From contig NC_083381.1 in NCBI RefSeq assembly GCF_031755915.1, forward strand, positions 5,778,501-5,842,500: a stretch of 64,000 bases of DNA, read 5' to 3'. A model generated the notes under the pieces. The model was not told the DNA's origin. It saw only the letters and a program-made list of their open reading frames with translations, and ran no database searches. Below are positions 33,965-45,210 of this stretch, one piece after another (within the stretch, counting starts at the first letter, position 1; each line of letters opens with the position of its first letter). Made by a program: the position numbers and the translations under genes. Source of the DNA: Ziziphus jujuba. Taxonomy: Eukaryota; Streptophyta; Magnoliopsida; Rosales; Rhamnaceae.

Positions 33965-36250
33965 GGTTGCAAGGAGGGTCCTTACTGTATACAAAGATGA
34001 GGAACAAATTCAAAGAGTAAACATCTTCCACACCCGATGCGAAATTTAAGGTAACATATGTAGTATGATTATAGATAGTGGAAGTTGTGCAAATGTAATT
34101 AGTAGCATGGTAGTTGATAAATTAGGCTTAACAACTATTAAACGTCCAGAACCATATAGATTACAATGGCTAAATGATAGTGGTGAGATAAAAGTAAATA
34201 AACAAGCCAAAATAAAATTCAACATTGATACATATGTGGATGTTGTATTGTGTGATGTTGTTCCTATGCATGTGGGTCATATTTTGTTCGGTAGGCTATG
34301 GCAATTTGATAGAGATGCTATCCATTATGGTAGAGAGAATAGCATTGTATTTAAATTTGAAGGGAAAAAGTTTAAGCTGGAGCCATTAACTCCAAAGGAA
34401 GTATTTAGCGATCAACCTCAAATGCAACAAATGAGCAACGCCAAGAGGCTCAAGGAGAAGGCTAGTATGGCACCAACGGTTCCACCATCCATCCAAAAGG
34501 AGAAAGGTGAGCTTGCTTTCCAAGGTAAGTCCTCTAAAACCCAGGTTGAGTGGAAAAAATTAAACAAATCCGAGAGTAAGAAAATTAGAGCAAAAGCCGA
34601 GAGAGATGCAAAATTCAATGAATCCATGAGTGAGAAAGGAAAAGAAAGAAAAGAGAGGAAAAATAGAAATTTTGATCTTAGCTTTGGTGATGTTAATAAA
34701 GTAATTATGAATAAGAAATCATTTCTGGTCATGAATATTAAAGATGTTTTTGTTGCATAGAACTTTATCTGCATTATTGAAAACTTTACTTAGTGGAAAT
34801 TTGAAAATTTGGGAGAAATTACTTGATAAAATTAAAAAGTGTGATGAACTTGTATTTCTAGTATTTTTTGTGATAGTGTTTAATCCAGGAGATTGGTTTT
34901 GGTTTCAACCAAGGAAGGAGAGGTTTCCCGAACAAAGAAAGTCGAAGCTTATGCCGCGAGGAGATGGATCTTTTCAAGTTTTGGAAAGGATCAATGAAAA
35001 CACCTACACGCTTGATTTACCGGGTGAGTAAAATGTGAGTGCTACATCCAAAAGATGCTAATTTGTTTCCTTTTGCTGCAGGTGATGATCTAGATTTGAG
35101 GACAAATCCTTTTCAAGAGGAGGGGAATGATGTGATTCTGCCCAAACCTGCTCAATCGACAACCCACTGGGGTGCCGACCCAATATAGATGAAGACCGGG
35201 CCGATCACTAGGGCTCAAGTTAAGAAGTTTAAGGACAATATTGCTGCTTTTATCCAAGGAATAATTCATACTCAAAAGGGCTTTTTCATATCCGAAGAGC
35301 CAAGACCTATCCTAACCATACAAGTGGTGGAAGCCGATATGAACCCGGGTAGCAGTTTTGGTGCAAATATGGACAACGGGCAGCATGAAATGGTTCCAAC
35401 TCTTTATGGATTCAATACATATGCCTAATATGATATGGAATCAAGTCAAGGCAGCTTCCAAGGCATTCAAAAAGGGGTTGTATGGACAGCTTCAAATTTG
35501 GCCTGTTTTTTACTGTATTTTGTGCTGGCTTTACTGTATTTTGCTGAGTTGGCTTTTTCTTCCTCTTTCAAGCATGGGCAACGTGTGGGACTTCATATTC
35601 AGCTTATTTGGCATCCTAAAAAGCATATTGAAGCTTATTTGGAGTTCAAATTGGTCAAAAATTGGTTAAAGTCAACTTAGCTAAAAAGCTAGTATTTTAG
35701 TTTCCTAATTTGATTCTACTTTTTGTTTTACCATTATTTTTTAGTTTTTATTTATTTATTTTCTGGAAAAATAAGTTTAGGAAAGTTATTATTTTATTAT
35801 TTTCATTGTAAATTAATTAATTCCTAATTCAAAATAAAGGAATTAATTAATCCAAATTAAATTAGGAAAGGAGTGAGAATTTCGGCCACCATAGGAAACT
35901 ACTTTGTACGGCCGGTTTTCCCTTTTTTTTATGGTTTTATTTCATGGCTTTGTAGCCTATTGAAAGGATTATTTTTCAATAAGAATAAAGCTTGAATTTT
36001 ATACAGAAAATTAATTGTGAGAGTGAATTCTCTTTATTCTCTTTGAACACCTAAAACACCATTAGTGAATGAGTGTTTTAGTTTGTCTTACCAATAGGAC
36101 GTCCATCACCTATTGTGGCGTCTTCATTATATACCAAGGTTTCTAATCACAGGTTGGTTAGGGGTCAAGGTGACCATTAGAACTTGAACATAATTAGATC
36201 TGGGCTAATATAATATAGGTTTAGGAGTAGGTCGTCCTAGGTTCGTATCA
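33965..36250 (+). mobile_element. Internally deleted Ty3/gypsy fragment with 3' LTR, nested in mudrA
   Basis: The fragment begins inside pol with a decayed linker (RVLTVYKDEEQIQRVNIFHTR) and an aspartic protease (MIIDSGSCANVISSMVVDKLG, DSGS triad) in a 231-codon frame. It then jumps, without RT, RNase H or integrase core, to the integrase tail (RKERFPEQRKSKLMPRGDG, FQVLERINENTYTLDLPGE) and DDLDLRTNPFQEEGND. The GPITRAQVKKFKDN tail and an LTR-like region ending CGTATCA at 36250 follow. There is no 5' LTR, and mudrA resumes on both sides. The same family supplies the tail at 1130-1870. Inferred: insertion, then internal and 5' deletion. Confidence 0.75.
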
Positions 36251-37667
36251 CCTTCTACATGGAGAAAGAGAACGTACCCACCGTGTAGGGTCACATGATC
36301 GAATGTACTGGGTAGCCCTACTATTTTTTGCCTCAATTTGCCCCATATAAAACTCAAAATCTTCAACCAAATATGCACTAGCTGCGAGCATGAAGCATTT
36401 TATCATTGTTTCATCTTTCGCATGTCCATTTGCTTTAATATTTCTGCTTATATGGTACTTGCACAGCGCATGGTATGCATTGGGAAAAACTTTGCGTAAT
36501 GCCCTTTCAATAGCCGGGTATCTATCACTCACAAATACCAAATCCAGGAAATCTCCAATGGCATCCTTGAGGTTTTGGAAAAACCATGTATATGCTTGCT
36601 TGTTCTTTTCATCTCCAATGTCGAAAGCCAAAGGATATATTTGCTTATTGCCATCCATGCCCGATGCAATATACATGTACCTTTTGTATTTTCTTTTTAA
36701 TGTAGTCGCATCAACAGCCAACACGGGTCTTATGTGGGATATAAATCCCCTAATGCTTGCTCCAATCGCCATAAAAAATATACAAAATTGTTATTATCAT
36801 CTGTTTTGATACATGTAAGAGTCTCAGGGTTCTTCGATACTAACTCATAACAGTAGGCAGGCAACTTAGCAAAATTCTCCTCTGGAGATCCCCTAACACT
36901 GTTAAGTGCATACTCTTTACCTCTCCATGCTTTGTTGTAGCTTATATTCACCCTATATTTCTGTAAAAAAAATCCTGTTGAATTTCTTTGGGTTTGTAAA
37001 CACGTGCGATTCATATTTAGATTTGATACATTGCTCGATAACCCGGCTACTAATCTGCTTATGTTTGCGATGCACGATATCTAAGGAGCAACTGTGTACA
37101 TTATCAAAAATTCTCATAACAAATATTTCACCATTTTTAAATGTGGTTGCACGTAGTCGCCATTTACAAGTATTTTCCAAGCATACAACCTCATACCATT
37201 GTTAGTTGACCGTGTCACCTTGAACTCCTAATTTTCACGCATGCAATAGATACCCAGTTTATTTTGTAAGTCACATTTGTTGCGAAATAATTGTCCAACT
37301 ACTATGCTCTCACAGCCAGTGAACTTTGAAGAAAATATAGCCATAGAACCACTTCTGTTGCTCGATGATATGTGGTCACTTGTAGCATGATGAACCCTAA
37401 CATTATTAACTCTTTCATTGTTCATTTAAGGATGCATATCACTATCATTGTCCAACAACTCATGATCAAAATCTACATTATGATCAACATCATCCCCTGC
37501 TGCATTATAATTCTCATCATGATCAATATTATGCAACTGCTCATGCTCCTCATAATTAGGGAACCGTTCAGCATAGTCACCTCCAACATCAACTCCTTCG
37601 TGGATGTTAAATGATGTCCAGGCCCCACGAACATCAACTTGATCTCTAAACTAAGTTTCTTGAACCA
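36251..37667 (-). pseudogene. MULE mudrA transposase, N-terminal and DDE core
   Basis: Read from 37667 leftward: an acidic N-terminus (MVQET..., HNIDHDENYNAAGDDVDH), a MuDR DNA-binding-like region (GQLFRNKCDLQNKLGIYCM), CKWRLRATTFKNGEIFVMRIF and YNKAWRGKEYALNSVRGSPE. The MULE catalytic domain follows: VLAVDATTLKRKYKR (first D), LVFVSDRYPAIERAL (second D), HALCKYHISRNIKANGHAK (C-H signature), then a glutamate-rich helix. It ends at RSLSPCRR where the gypsy fragment begins. Frameshifts near 36780, 36950 and 37200 and stops make it inactive. The gene is convergent with the Ulp1 gene and is probably the element's own transposase. Confidence 0.85.
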
Positions 37668-38003
37668 TAATTTCCTAAGATGTAGCCTGAATAGGTTCAG
37701 TACTGGAAACTTGTGGTAGACGATTAACTAAATATTTGGTATTAATAGGTTTGTATTATTTATTGGTTTTACTATCCATGATTTTAAAACATTTACTAAT
37801 ATATCAACCATTAATAAAATGGCTACATCATCTTGTATAAAAAATTTAGTTAACAAATTTGCTACTTGTAGCATTTTCCATTTATTAAGCTATTTTTTTA
37901 TTTTTATTATTATAAAGATAAGCAAAAGAAAAACATTTTTGAATCAAATTTTAAAACTATAAGAAAAATAAAAATTAAATTTTGGAATCTAAATTTAGAT
38001 CTA
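37668..38003. other. AT-rich flank, presumed upstream region of mudrA
   Basis: No gene is seen. I could not find the expected right inverted terminus of the large MULE here; it may be lost or lie beyond the small MULE. Confidence 0.4.
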
Positions 38004-38012
38004 AACTTTAAA
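38004..38012. repeat. Left 9-bp target duplication of the small MULE
   Basis: AACTTTAAA directly precedes the element and is repeated at 41362-41370. Nine bases is the usual MULE duplication length. Confidence 0.9.
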
Positions 38013-38639
38013 GGGTTTTTTTGAAAAATAGTCACCCCATAAATCGTTTCTTGAAAAATAGCCAAATTTTTTTTTTTTTTAATCTAGCCAACTGTGGACA
38101 AAAATGTCTTTGGCTAAATTCAAAATTACGAAATAGTTTTTCTTTTACCCTTTTCTTTTTCCTTCCTTTCTCAAATAACACGTTCACCTAAAAAAAAAAA
38201 AAAAAAAATTCTCGCATCTCATCTGCTCTCACTCTCATTTTCTTGTATTTTCTCAGTTTTGAAGCTAAATTTAAGTAAAAATTTTCTCTTTTTTCTTATT
38301 AGGTGAAACAATGGTGCTAAATGATGTAAAATTGTCCAACTACTCTCTCATTCTTGTATTTTTTTTAAAAGTTTTTTTAATATGGGTATGTAATAAATTA
38401 GTTTATGAGCTATTATATTTGAGTTTAAAGATACCTAGGTGACATATGGTGTGAAAATGGGGGGAAAATTGTGAAGAACTGAAAAATCATGAAAACCAGT
38501 AAAATGGAGGAAAATTGTCAAAAAAGATGAACTTCTGCTACTTTCCACCAGTTTGTCAGTTTTCACTAGTTTTCCACTATTTTTATGCAAGTTTTCTACC
38601 AATAGGAAAACGTTATATTTGGTGGGAAAAAAAAAAAAA

Positions 38640-39287
38640 AGAAGTGGTTTTACCCTGTGTATTTTGCTAGATGCTAGAAAGATGCCAATAATAGCATTGA
38701 TTGAGACATACGGGATTTGCTACAAAGATGGTTTTATGAACAACGTACTACAAGTGCAAAATTGATGAAGTCTATAACTGATCATATGGAAAAGCAACTC
38801 AAACTCCTCAATTTGGAGTTTGTTGGGCTACATGTGAAGGCAGTTAATATGTATGAGTTTCTTGTGGAACGTGAGAGTTTGAATGGCACAGTTAACCACC
38901 AATCAAAAATATGCTCATGCAAAGTTTTCGATCTTGGTCAATATCCTTGTGATCATTGTATTACTACTTGTAAAGAATGCAAAATTACTCTTTATAGCAT
39001 GTGTTCTCATTACTATATTGCGGATGCATATCATGCAACTTATGCTGAGTTTATTTACCATGTGTTAGATGAAAAACAGTGGCATGCTCTGGACGATGTG
39101 TTAAGTTGTATTGTTCTTCCACTGAGATGGACGCATAGACGAGTCAATAGGCCGAGGATGCAATGCATACCATCTCAAAGTGAAGATGTTATTGGACGTA
39201 GATGTAGCTGATGCGGTGGTGTTGGTCATTATAGGCAGAGATGTACGAATCCATTATCTTACACTTCAAATTATGAATTTTTAATTT
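38640..39287 (+). pseudogene. mudrA C-terminal remnant in the small MULE
   Basis: The plus strand encodes CILLDARKMPIIALIET, QRWFYEQRTTSAKLMKSITD, a SWIM finger (CSCKVFDLGQYPCDHC), SHYYIADAYHATYAEFIYHV and a CCHC knuckle (CGGVGHYRQRC). It matches the minus-strand copy at 33313-33964 block for block. A TGA at 39209-39211, where CGA is plausible, cuts off the knuckle, and frames shift near 38710. The catalytic domain is absent, so this is a fossil rather than a source of transposase. Confidence 0.8.
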
Positions 39288-39764
39288 AGTGTGTCATAGT
39301 TATGCTTTTTAAATTTATATCTTTCGACAGTTATCATGTACTCATGGATATATATTCTACTCAATGGTAATGCTTTTTTATGTTGTGATAATAATGTAGT
39401 ACATACTTAGAAATTTTGGTTTAATAATGTAATCCTAAATGAAAAAGGCATTAAAACTACGAAAAGGGGAAATTTTAGTCATAAAGGATTTTAATTACAA
39501 AACATTTTTTCAAATGTCTCAATTACTTTATAAGGAACACAAAATGTGCCATACTTCTTTTTTTTTTTTTAATTGGTTAATGATTTCAAAAGTCCATACA
39601 TTATTTTGTAGGATTTTAAAAGTCAATGATTTTAAATCCATTGTACTTTCATTCATTGACTTCATGCTATATTTTGTTTCCACTTTATTTTCAATGTTTT
39701 TACCCCATTATTAATTTATTCTTCTATAGGAACGGCCTTTTTGACTAGTCGAAATCAATTTCCG

Positions 39765-39840
39765 ATAGGATAACATTTTTTCCACTAGGAGAAAATTTTT
39801 TTCCACTAGGAGAAAATTTTTCCACCAAGAGGAATTTTTT
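39765..39840. repeat. Palindrome/direct-repeat array downstream of mudrA
   Basis: TCCACTAGGAGAAAATTTTT recurs with a 21-base period (39781, 39802) and a variant at 39821. Earlier TTTCCGATAGGA is a related unit. It is the counterpart of 32708-32905. Confidence 0.7.
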
Positions 39841-40572
39841 TCTGATTGGATTTTTCTAGCAGCTTCAACTGAAATCCACCAAAAGGGATTGTGCAAAAAT
39901 TGAAATCTAATTTAAAAAAAAATCACATTTTCGATAAAGTAAATTAGTTATTTGACATCAAAAGCCATCATTATCTTCGTAAAATGAACATGAAAGTATC
40001 GTATATATAAAATCAACATGCACTTATAAGCTAATAAAGGACAAATCACTATCAGCTACTACCCTGCACCGCACAGTTTATTGACAACTACCAAGGAAAT
40101 AAGAGAAATACCAACTATAAAGATTTTAACAGCATAGATCAGAGAAAGCAAAGACAAAATGTGATATGATAAAATGTGGTATAACAAAATCACAGGCATA
40201 TTTGAAAATTTAAGCATTAAAAGTCACAGATGAATAGAGAGGAAAAACAACAAGGTTTAACAAAAAATTTCATTCAAAACCAAACATCCTACCAATAAAA
40301 TTGAGTTTCTAAAAGTACTAATTTTCATAACCCAACTCAATCAATGAACCAAGAATCTAGAGAAAGCAATTACCATTGTTGTCACACTGCTCACAAGGCA
40401 CTGGGTGTCCCTGCAAAAAATAACACCCACCCACTAATTATCCACCAAAAAAACCCATCACACTTAGCTTATAAAATGTCATCAGTCAAAAGCTCCATTC
40501 TTTTTTTCTCAAAATAAATAAATTAATAGAATTTCTTCAAATAGAATCGAAACCCACAATTGAAAAAGGAAA

Positions 40573-40573
<1 letters not shown>

Positions 40574-40606
<33 letters not shown>
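40574..40606. repeat. (GA)n microsatellite
   Basis: A run of AG/GA dinucleotides of about 30 bases lies in the right half of the small MULE. Confidence 0.9.
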
Positions 40607-40609
<3 letters not shown>

Positions 40610-41239
40610 GTTCACCTTAAAACCAAGAAAAAGGGAAAGCCCAATGGTGGCAAGAAAAGTTTGGGTGTTCCAAGAGGTATCAAAGCAAGTGAAGAGTATG
40701 GGGTGGATAAAAGCCTTGTATGTTGAATTACAACTTTGGGTCTTCTAATTGTAGCAGAGCAGTGGGATAGAAGCGAATTAACTTTCTTCTTTAGCAAATT
40801 GACTAACGAAACTTGGGTTCTTCTACAGAGATTTTCAGGCCAATCTTGATTTTCTAGGAACTTGTCTCTCTGATAATAGACGAAGCTCAAACAAAGCCGC
40901 ACAGACACGGATTGTAGGTTCTCCACGATGGGTCGAGGACAATACCGACGAATCGGATGGTGCTTTTTCAAAAAGGAAAGGGAAAAGGAAATCCATAGCT
41001 ACGTTTCGAATGAGAAAGGGAAAGTAAAGAAAAAAAAAACCAAAAACAAGAAAAGAAAAGAAGCTCTATCAAAAATGCCAACGAACAGGATGATTTTTTC
41101 GACGAACGGTATTGTGTTTTTAGGAACAAAAATGAAAGGGAAAGCCATCGCTTTGTTTCAAAAGAGAAAGAAAAAAAAAATAAATAAATAAAAGAAAAGA
41201 GGCTATGTTTTGATAAAGGAAAAAACATAAAAAAAAATT

Positions 41240-41361
41240 AAAAAAAAAGGAAGGGTATTTTGGTCTAGATGGGTTAAAACTTGACTAGTTTTAAAAAAAA
41301 AAAAAATTGCTATTATTCAAATTGTCATTCGTACAGTGGCTATTTTTCAAAAAAAAAATCC
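41240..41361. repeat. Right terminus of the small MULE
   Basis: Inverted, it reads GG, a T run, GAAAAATAGCCACTGTAC, then an A/T run, ACTAGTC and GACCAAAATACCC, closely matching the left terminus at 14745 in block order. Confidence 0.75.
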
Positions 41362-41370
41362 AACTTTAAA
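41362..41370. repeat. Right 9-bp target duplication of the small MULE
   Basis: AACTTTAAA follows the right terminus and matches 38004-38012. Confidence 0.9.
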
Positions 41371-41485
41371 TCCAAAATCCAAGCCCAAGTCCAAAAACCA
41401 ACTTTATACCCATAGAGCTTGGTTGCAAGTTTTAAATTCGACATATTAGGCTGCCTGAATGTATTTTTATTTCAATTTTGTTATT

Positions 41486-41490
41486 GCAAT
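41486..41490. repeat. Left target duplication GCAAT of the solo LTR
   Basis: GCAAT precedes the solo LTR and is repeated at 43202-43206. Confidence 0.88.
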
Positions 41491-43201
41491 TAATGTGTAA
41501 AATCAACTCGCAAGTGCACGAATCATTTTCAAGTAATAAAGTGGGAAAATAGAGTTGTCGCACCCAAGGGATTAAGAATTAAGTATTAAAGATAATTAGG
41601 TTTTGGTAATATTTGAACCAGCAATTAAGATGGTAATATAAAAATTAAATAAACTAAATTAAACAAAAACAAGAAATTAAAATTAGATCAATTTCAAGTA
41701 AGGGAGTGAGTTTAATAATTATGAATACTAGGGCATTTGATTTCACCACTAACTATTCCAATTTAATTACTTAAATATGTGAATTCAATTTACTAGTAAT
41801 TTTGTTAACCACACTTAATCACAATATTAATCAAAAGTAGTTTCCACTCACAATTGATAATATTCACATAACCTAATTTATTCCTTCCGGCCTATAAATT
41901 AAATCATGCAAATTCATTAAGCATAGATTAAGCAAATAATATGGCATGAGACATAACTATTTTCCAATCAATTATGTATTCATGTAAATCATTGGAGATT
42001 CATAATATTATCCTTTTCCAAGCTCAAATATTAATAAAATCATTCATTCCTTCTGGCCTATGAAAGCATTAAGCATACCAATGATTTATTAACAAAGCAT
42101 ATTACTAATTAAATAAAACTCAACATATATTAAAATAATTAGACCTTCATAGTTAGGGCTACATCATAGCCCTAGCTATGAAATTAGTTCATGGCAAAAA
42201 TAATTTCAACATCCATAATTATAAAGAAAAAAACAATAATGTTCACAATTAAAAAGAAAGAGAAGAGAATAAAAACTATTGAAGAAATTCTCCTCCAAAA
42301 GCTCTCCAAGTCGTAGCCTTCTTCTCCAAGCAAGCCCACGTCTCTATGCCCCCTCCATACTCTCCAATTGATCTTCTAAAACTCTAAAACTTTAAAATCC
42401 TAAAACCCTTAAGAGAACCTTAGAAACTCCCAAAATTTGTTTTGTTTATATTTAAGCCTCCTAAAAGCTCTTAAATAACTCTCTAAACCTGTATATCTCC
42501 CTTCAATGTGGTGGGGGCTATATATATAGGACCTTGGGAACCTTTTTCTCTCTTTATTTTCAACGTGGGAGTCTTGGAAGACACCTTTTTTAGGCCATCA
42601 AGAGGGTTGGACGAATTTCATGTGTAAAAAGAAAACTTGATATTACTTGCTTTCCAATACTTTCCTTTTATCTAATTCCTCCTAAAAAAATAATTAATTA
42701 GTCTTATTTACCTTTATTGAAGCATGTGACATGACATGTGCCTCATTAATGATAAATTAACCAATTATTACCACTTGTCTTTATCTTGGCCCCCAAATTG
42801 CCTTGATTCCTTCCTTTGATCAATGGTGGAGATTTAACTAGAATATTCCTTTTTATAAATTCCAAACTTTAAATGATGATATCTTTTTCTCACACCTCGA
42901 AATCCAAAACTAATGAGAAATTTGAGATCGTCAGATTGTGATGATTCATAAAACATCCACTTCCATCATGAAATTCCCAACAAAATCTTTATGGAATCTT
43001 TAAGGAATCTTTTTAATGCTTGATCCGTTCAAGCTCAATCTTCCTTCCCACCTTTTTAAGGTTGTTTTCTTAAAATTCTTCCTCTTTCACCTTGATTAAG
43101 AAAAATACATAATTAAGTATCTTTCCATAACAATACGACACAAATTAACAAATATTAAGCTATAAATATGGCATAAAATCATCAATATTTTAGACCTAAC
43201 A
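41491..43201 (-). mobile_element. Solo LTR of the Athila family (1711 bp)
   Basis: The LTR is alignable by eye along its whole length to the two Athila LTRs (TAATGTGTAAAATC...TAGACCTAACA on the plus strand) but with many more differences. The TATA box is at 42518-42529. A perfect GCAAT duplication flanks it and no internal region is present, the signature of LTR-LTR recombination. It is older than the intact element at 19063. Confidence 0.93.
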
Positions 43202-43206
43202 GCAAT
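43202..43206. repeat. Right target duplication GCAAT of the solo LTR
   Basis: GCAAT follows the LTR end CCTAACA and matches 41486-41490. Confidence 0.88.
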
Positions 43207-43860
43207 TTATATTCTTATGAAAATGATATTTCACTATTATTAAAAATTGTATTGATTGGAGTCAATTTATGTTTTTGGTAAATTAAAAAAATTGTTCCTT
43301 AATTTTGATCTTATATATTCCTCAATTTACAATGTTAGCAAAGTAAATATAAAAAAATCACATGCAATGCCAACGCGTATCAACAATTAATATTTTGAAA
43401 TCAAATTTTTGGCCATCATCTTCAACTAAACATAATTTTTTTACATAAATGCTAACTTAACTAAGCCATTTTCTTTTAGAAGCCATAGATTTTTTATTTT
43501 TTTTTAAATAAGCCTAGTCATGTTTTTATTATAAATTTATGTTTTTTGTTTTGGTAGAATAGATATTATAATTTGCGTCTTGTTTATTTAAATACATATA
43601 ATATATTAGTTTATAATATTTGTTAAAAATTACGTCAATTAATGTAACTAATAAATAAAAAAATATTTTGATTCCTTGTGGATCAAATATTATGCTACCT
43701 ATATGGAGTTAACTATAAAGATGTGTTTTTTGATCATATATATATATATGGCAATTAGATAAAAACTAATTGACTAACAAAGCCATATGATATTATCCGT
43801 TACAACAAAACCTTCATTTATGGTTGTCTCTCCACATGAGAGGTTTCTTCTCATGACTTC
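43207..43860. other. AT-rich spacer, no gene
   Basis: Only T/A-rich sequence with a (TA)n tract near 43737. It may include the LINE 5' end, whose exact start could not be placed. Confidence 0.5.
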
Positions 43861-43926
43861 GTGTCTGTGAGGTTTCCTGTCTCCTTCTATTACTATGAGC
43901 AGTATTTTTCTTTTCTATTTCTTGTG

Positions 43927-45210
43927 ATGGATGAAATTACAAATAGTTTCCAAAAACGATTACACTTAACTACAGAGGAATGTGATACTTTGACTCTTAA
44001 CCATGAGAATCAACTTGATGTACATTCCTTCAATCAATGCCTTCTGGTACAAGTACACACTAAAACCCGTTTCAATAAACGGGTTTTTTTGGACATGATG
44101 CATTCTTTATGGGGGAATTCTTGCTCTATGCAATTTAAAGAACTCAATGATCCAATGTTACTTTGTCATCTCATTTCTATGAAAGAGAAGGATCGGGTTC
44201 TTCAAGGTGCACCATGGCATTTTGAGCGATCACTAGTCTTGACTGAAGAAGTTCGACAACGGTTATTCCTCATACAGTTACTATTCTCAATCCTGTGTTT
44301 TGGATTCAAATTCACAATGTCCCCCTGCAATGTATGCCAAAAGCTATTGGTAAGGCAATTGGTTCGCATTTTGGAGATTGTCTTATAGTTGATTCTGACG
44401 AAGAGAGTCTCTGTTTTGGGAAATTCATGAGGGTACATGTTAAAATTGATATATGTCATCCTTTACACAGAGGGATGAGGATTGATTTGGATAACCATCA
44501 ATCTTTTTGGGTGGAGTTTCAATATGATACACTTCCTGATTTTTGCTTCTGTTGTGGCTTATATGGTCATACCCCGAAGGATTGTTCTATTGAAGATGAG
44601 CGCCAATGGGAGCAATTTTGGTGCCTGGCTTTGAGCGAATCATTCCATTAACATGATCACTAGTGGAAAATTTGTGCATCAGCGATCATTGGATGAAGCA
44701 TCCTCACATTCTTTGGTTCCTTCCAAACTATAAAAGGTCTTCATGACGATTGTCAATGCTTCTCTGCCATTTCATGATCAACATTCTCCGATGAGACAAT
44801 TAGCATCATCAACAGTTTCGAAAATGATTTTTCATGAAGGTGGTTTGTGTCCTGGAAACTTACAACTGTCCCTACCGGTTATCCATGCTAATGTGGATGA
44901 TTTAAAAGATGTCGCAATCATTAATGGAGATGACCTGGACAAATTTTGTGACATGGATACCAAGATGCACACCTTAGGGAATTTGAATCATAATCAACAA
45001 TCGATGAGTAATAATGCCTTTTTTATTATTGCTGCTTCCTCTTTGAAGCCACCGTTGCAAAAAAATGGCTCTCGTGTTAAAAAGGGTAAACGTTTATGCT
45101 CCAAAACTAAAACCATTAATAAACGCTTAAAGTTTTCTTGCCAGAATAAGGAAAAGTTTTCATCTTTTAAAGTGGTTGGGTCTAATCTTCAGCTCCACCA
45201 TGAACCATGA
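43927..45210 (+). pseudogene. LINE (L1-type) ORF1: DUF4283 and zinc knuckle protein
   Basis: This is ORF1 of a plant L1-type retrotransposon, an RNA-binding protein of the transposition complex. From the ATG at 43927 (MDEITNSFQKRLHLTTEE) a DUF4283 domain includes FNKRVFLDMMHSLW and GAPWHFERSLVL. After a frameshift near 44280 the frame resumes as FWIQIHNVPLQCMPKAIG and a CCHC knuckle, CFCCGLYGHTPKDC. A stop at 44651 and another frame change precede a basic tail (KKGKRLCSKTKTINKRLK) ending at 45210. The TGA overlaps the ORF2 start in the sequence ATGA. It has at least two frameshifts and is inactive. Confidence 0.75.

Larger units (their letters stand above)
38013..41361 (+). mobile_element. 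Small MULE deletion derivative (3.35 kb)
   Basis: A defective Mutator-like element with a perfect 9-bp target duplication and inverted ends (GGGTTTTTTTGAAAAATAG; inverted right end GGATTTTTTTTTTGAAAAATAG). It keeps only the last part of mudrA and the downstream palindrome array. It lacks the DDE core and the Ulp1 gene. Sequence similarity to the inverted 32480-33960 segment shows it belongs to the same family as the large MULE. Confidence 0.85.

Noticed and set aside
37668..38003. Right inverted terminus of the large MULE
   Set aside because: I looked for the inverted GAAAAATAG-type end and a duplication matching TTTATTTATT near 14735 and found neither.
40612..41228. Several 80-120-codon frames in the right half of the small MULE
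   Set aside because: They are lysine- or phenylalanine-rich low-complexity frames within terminal inverted repeat sequence, with no family match.
43700..43927. Target duplication for the LINE
   Set aside because: The bases after the poly(A) tail (CAACGCCAGATG) have no clear copy upstream of ORF1.
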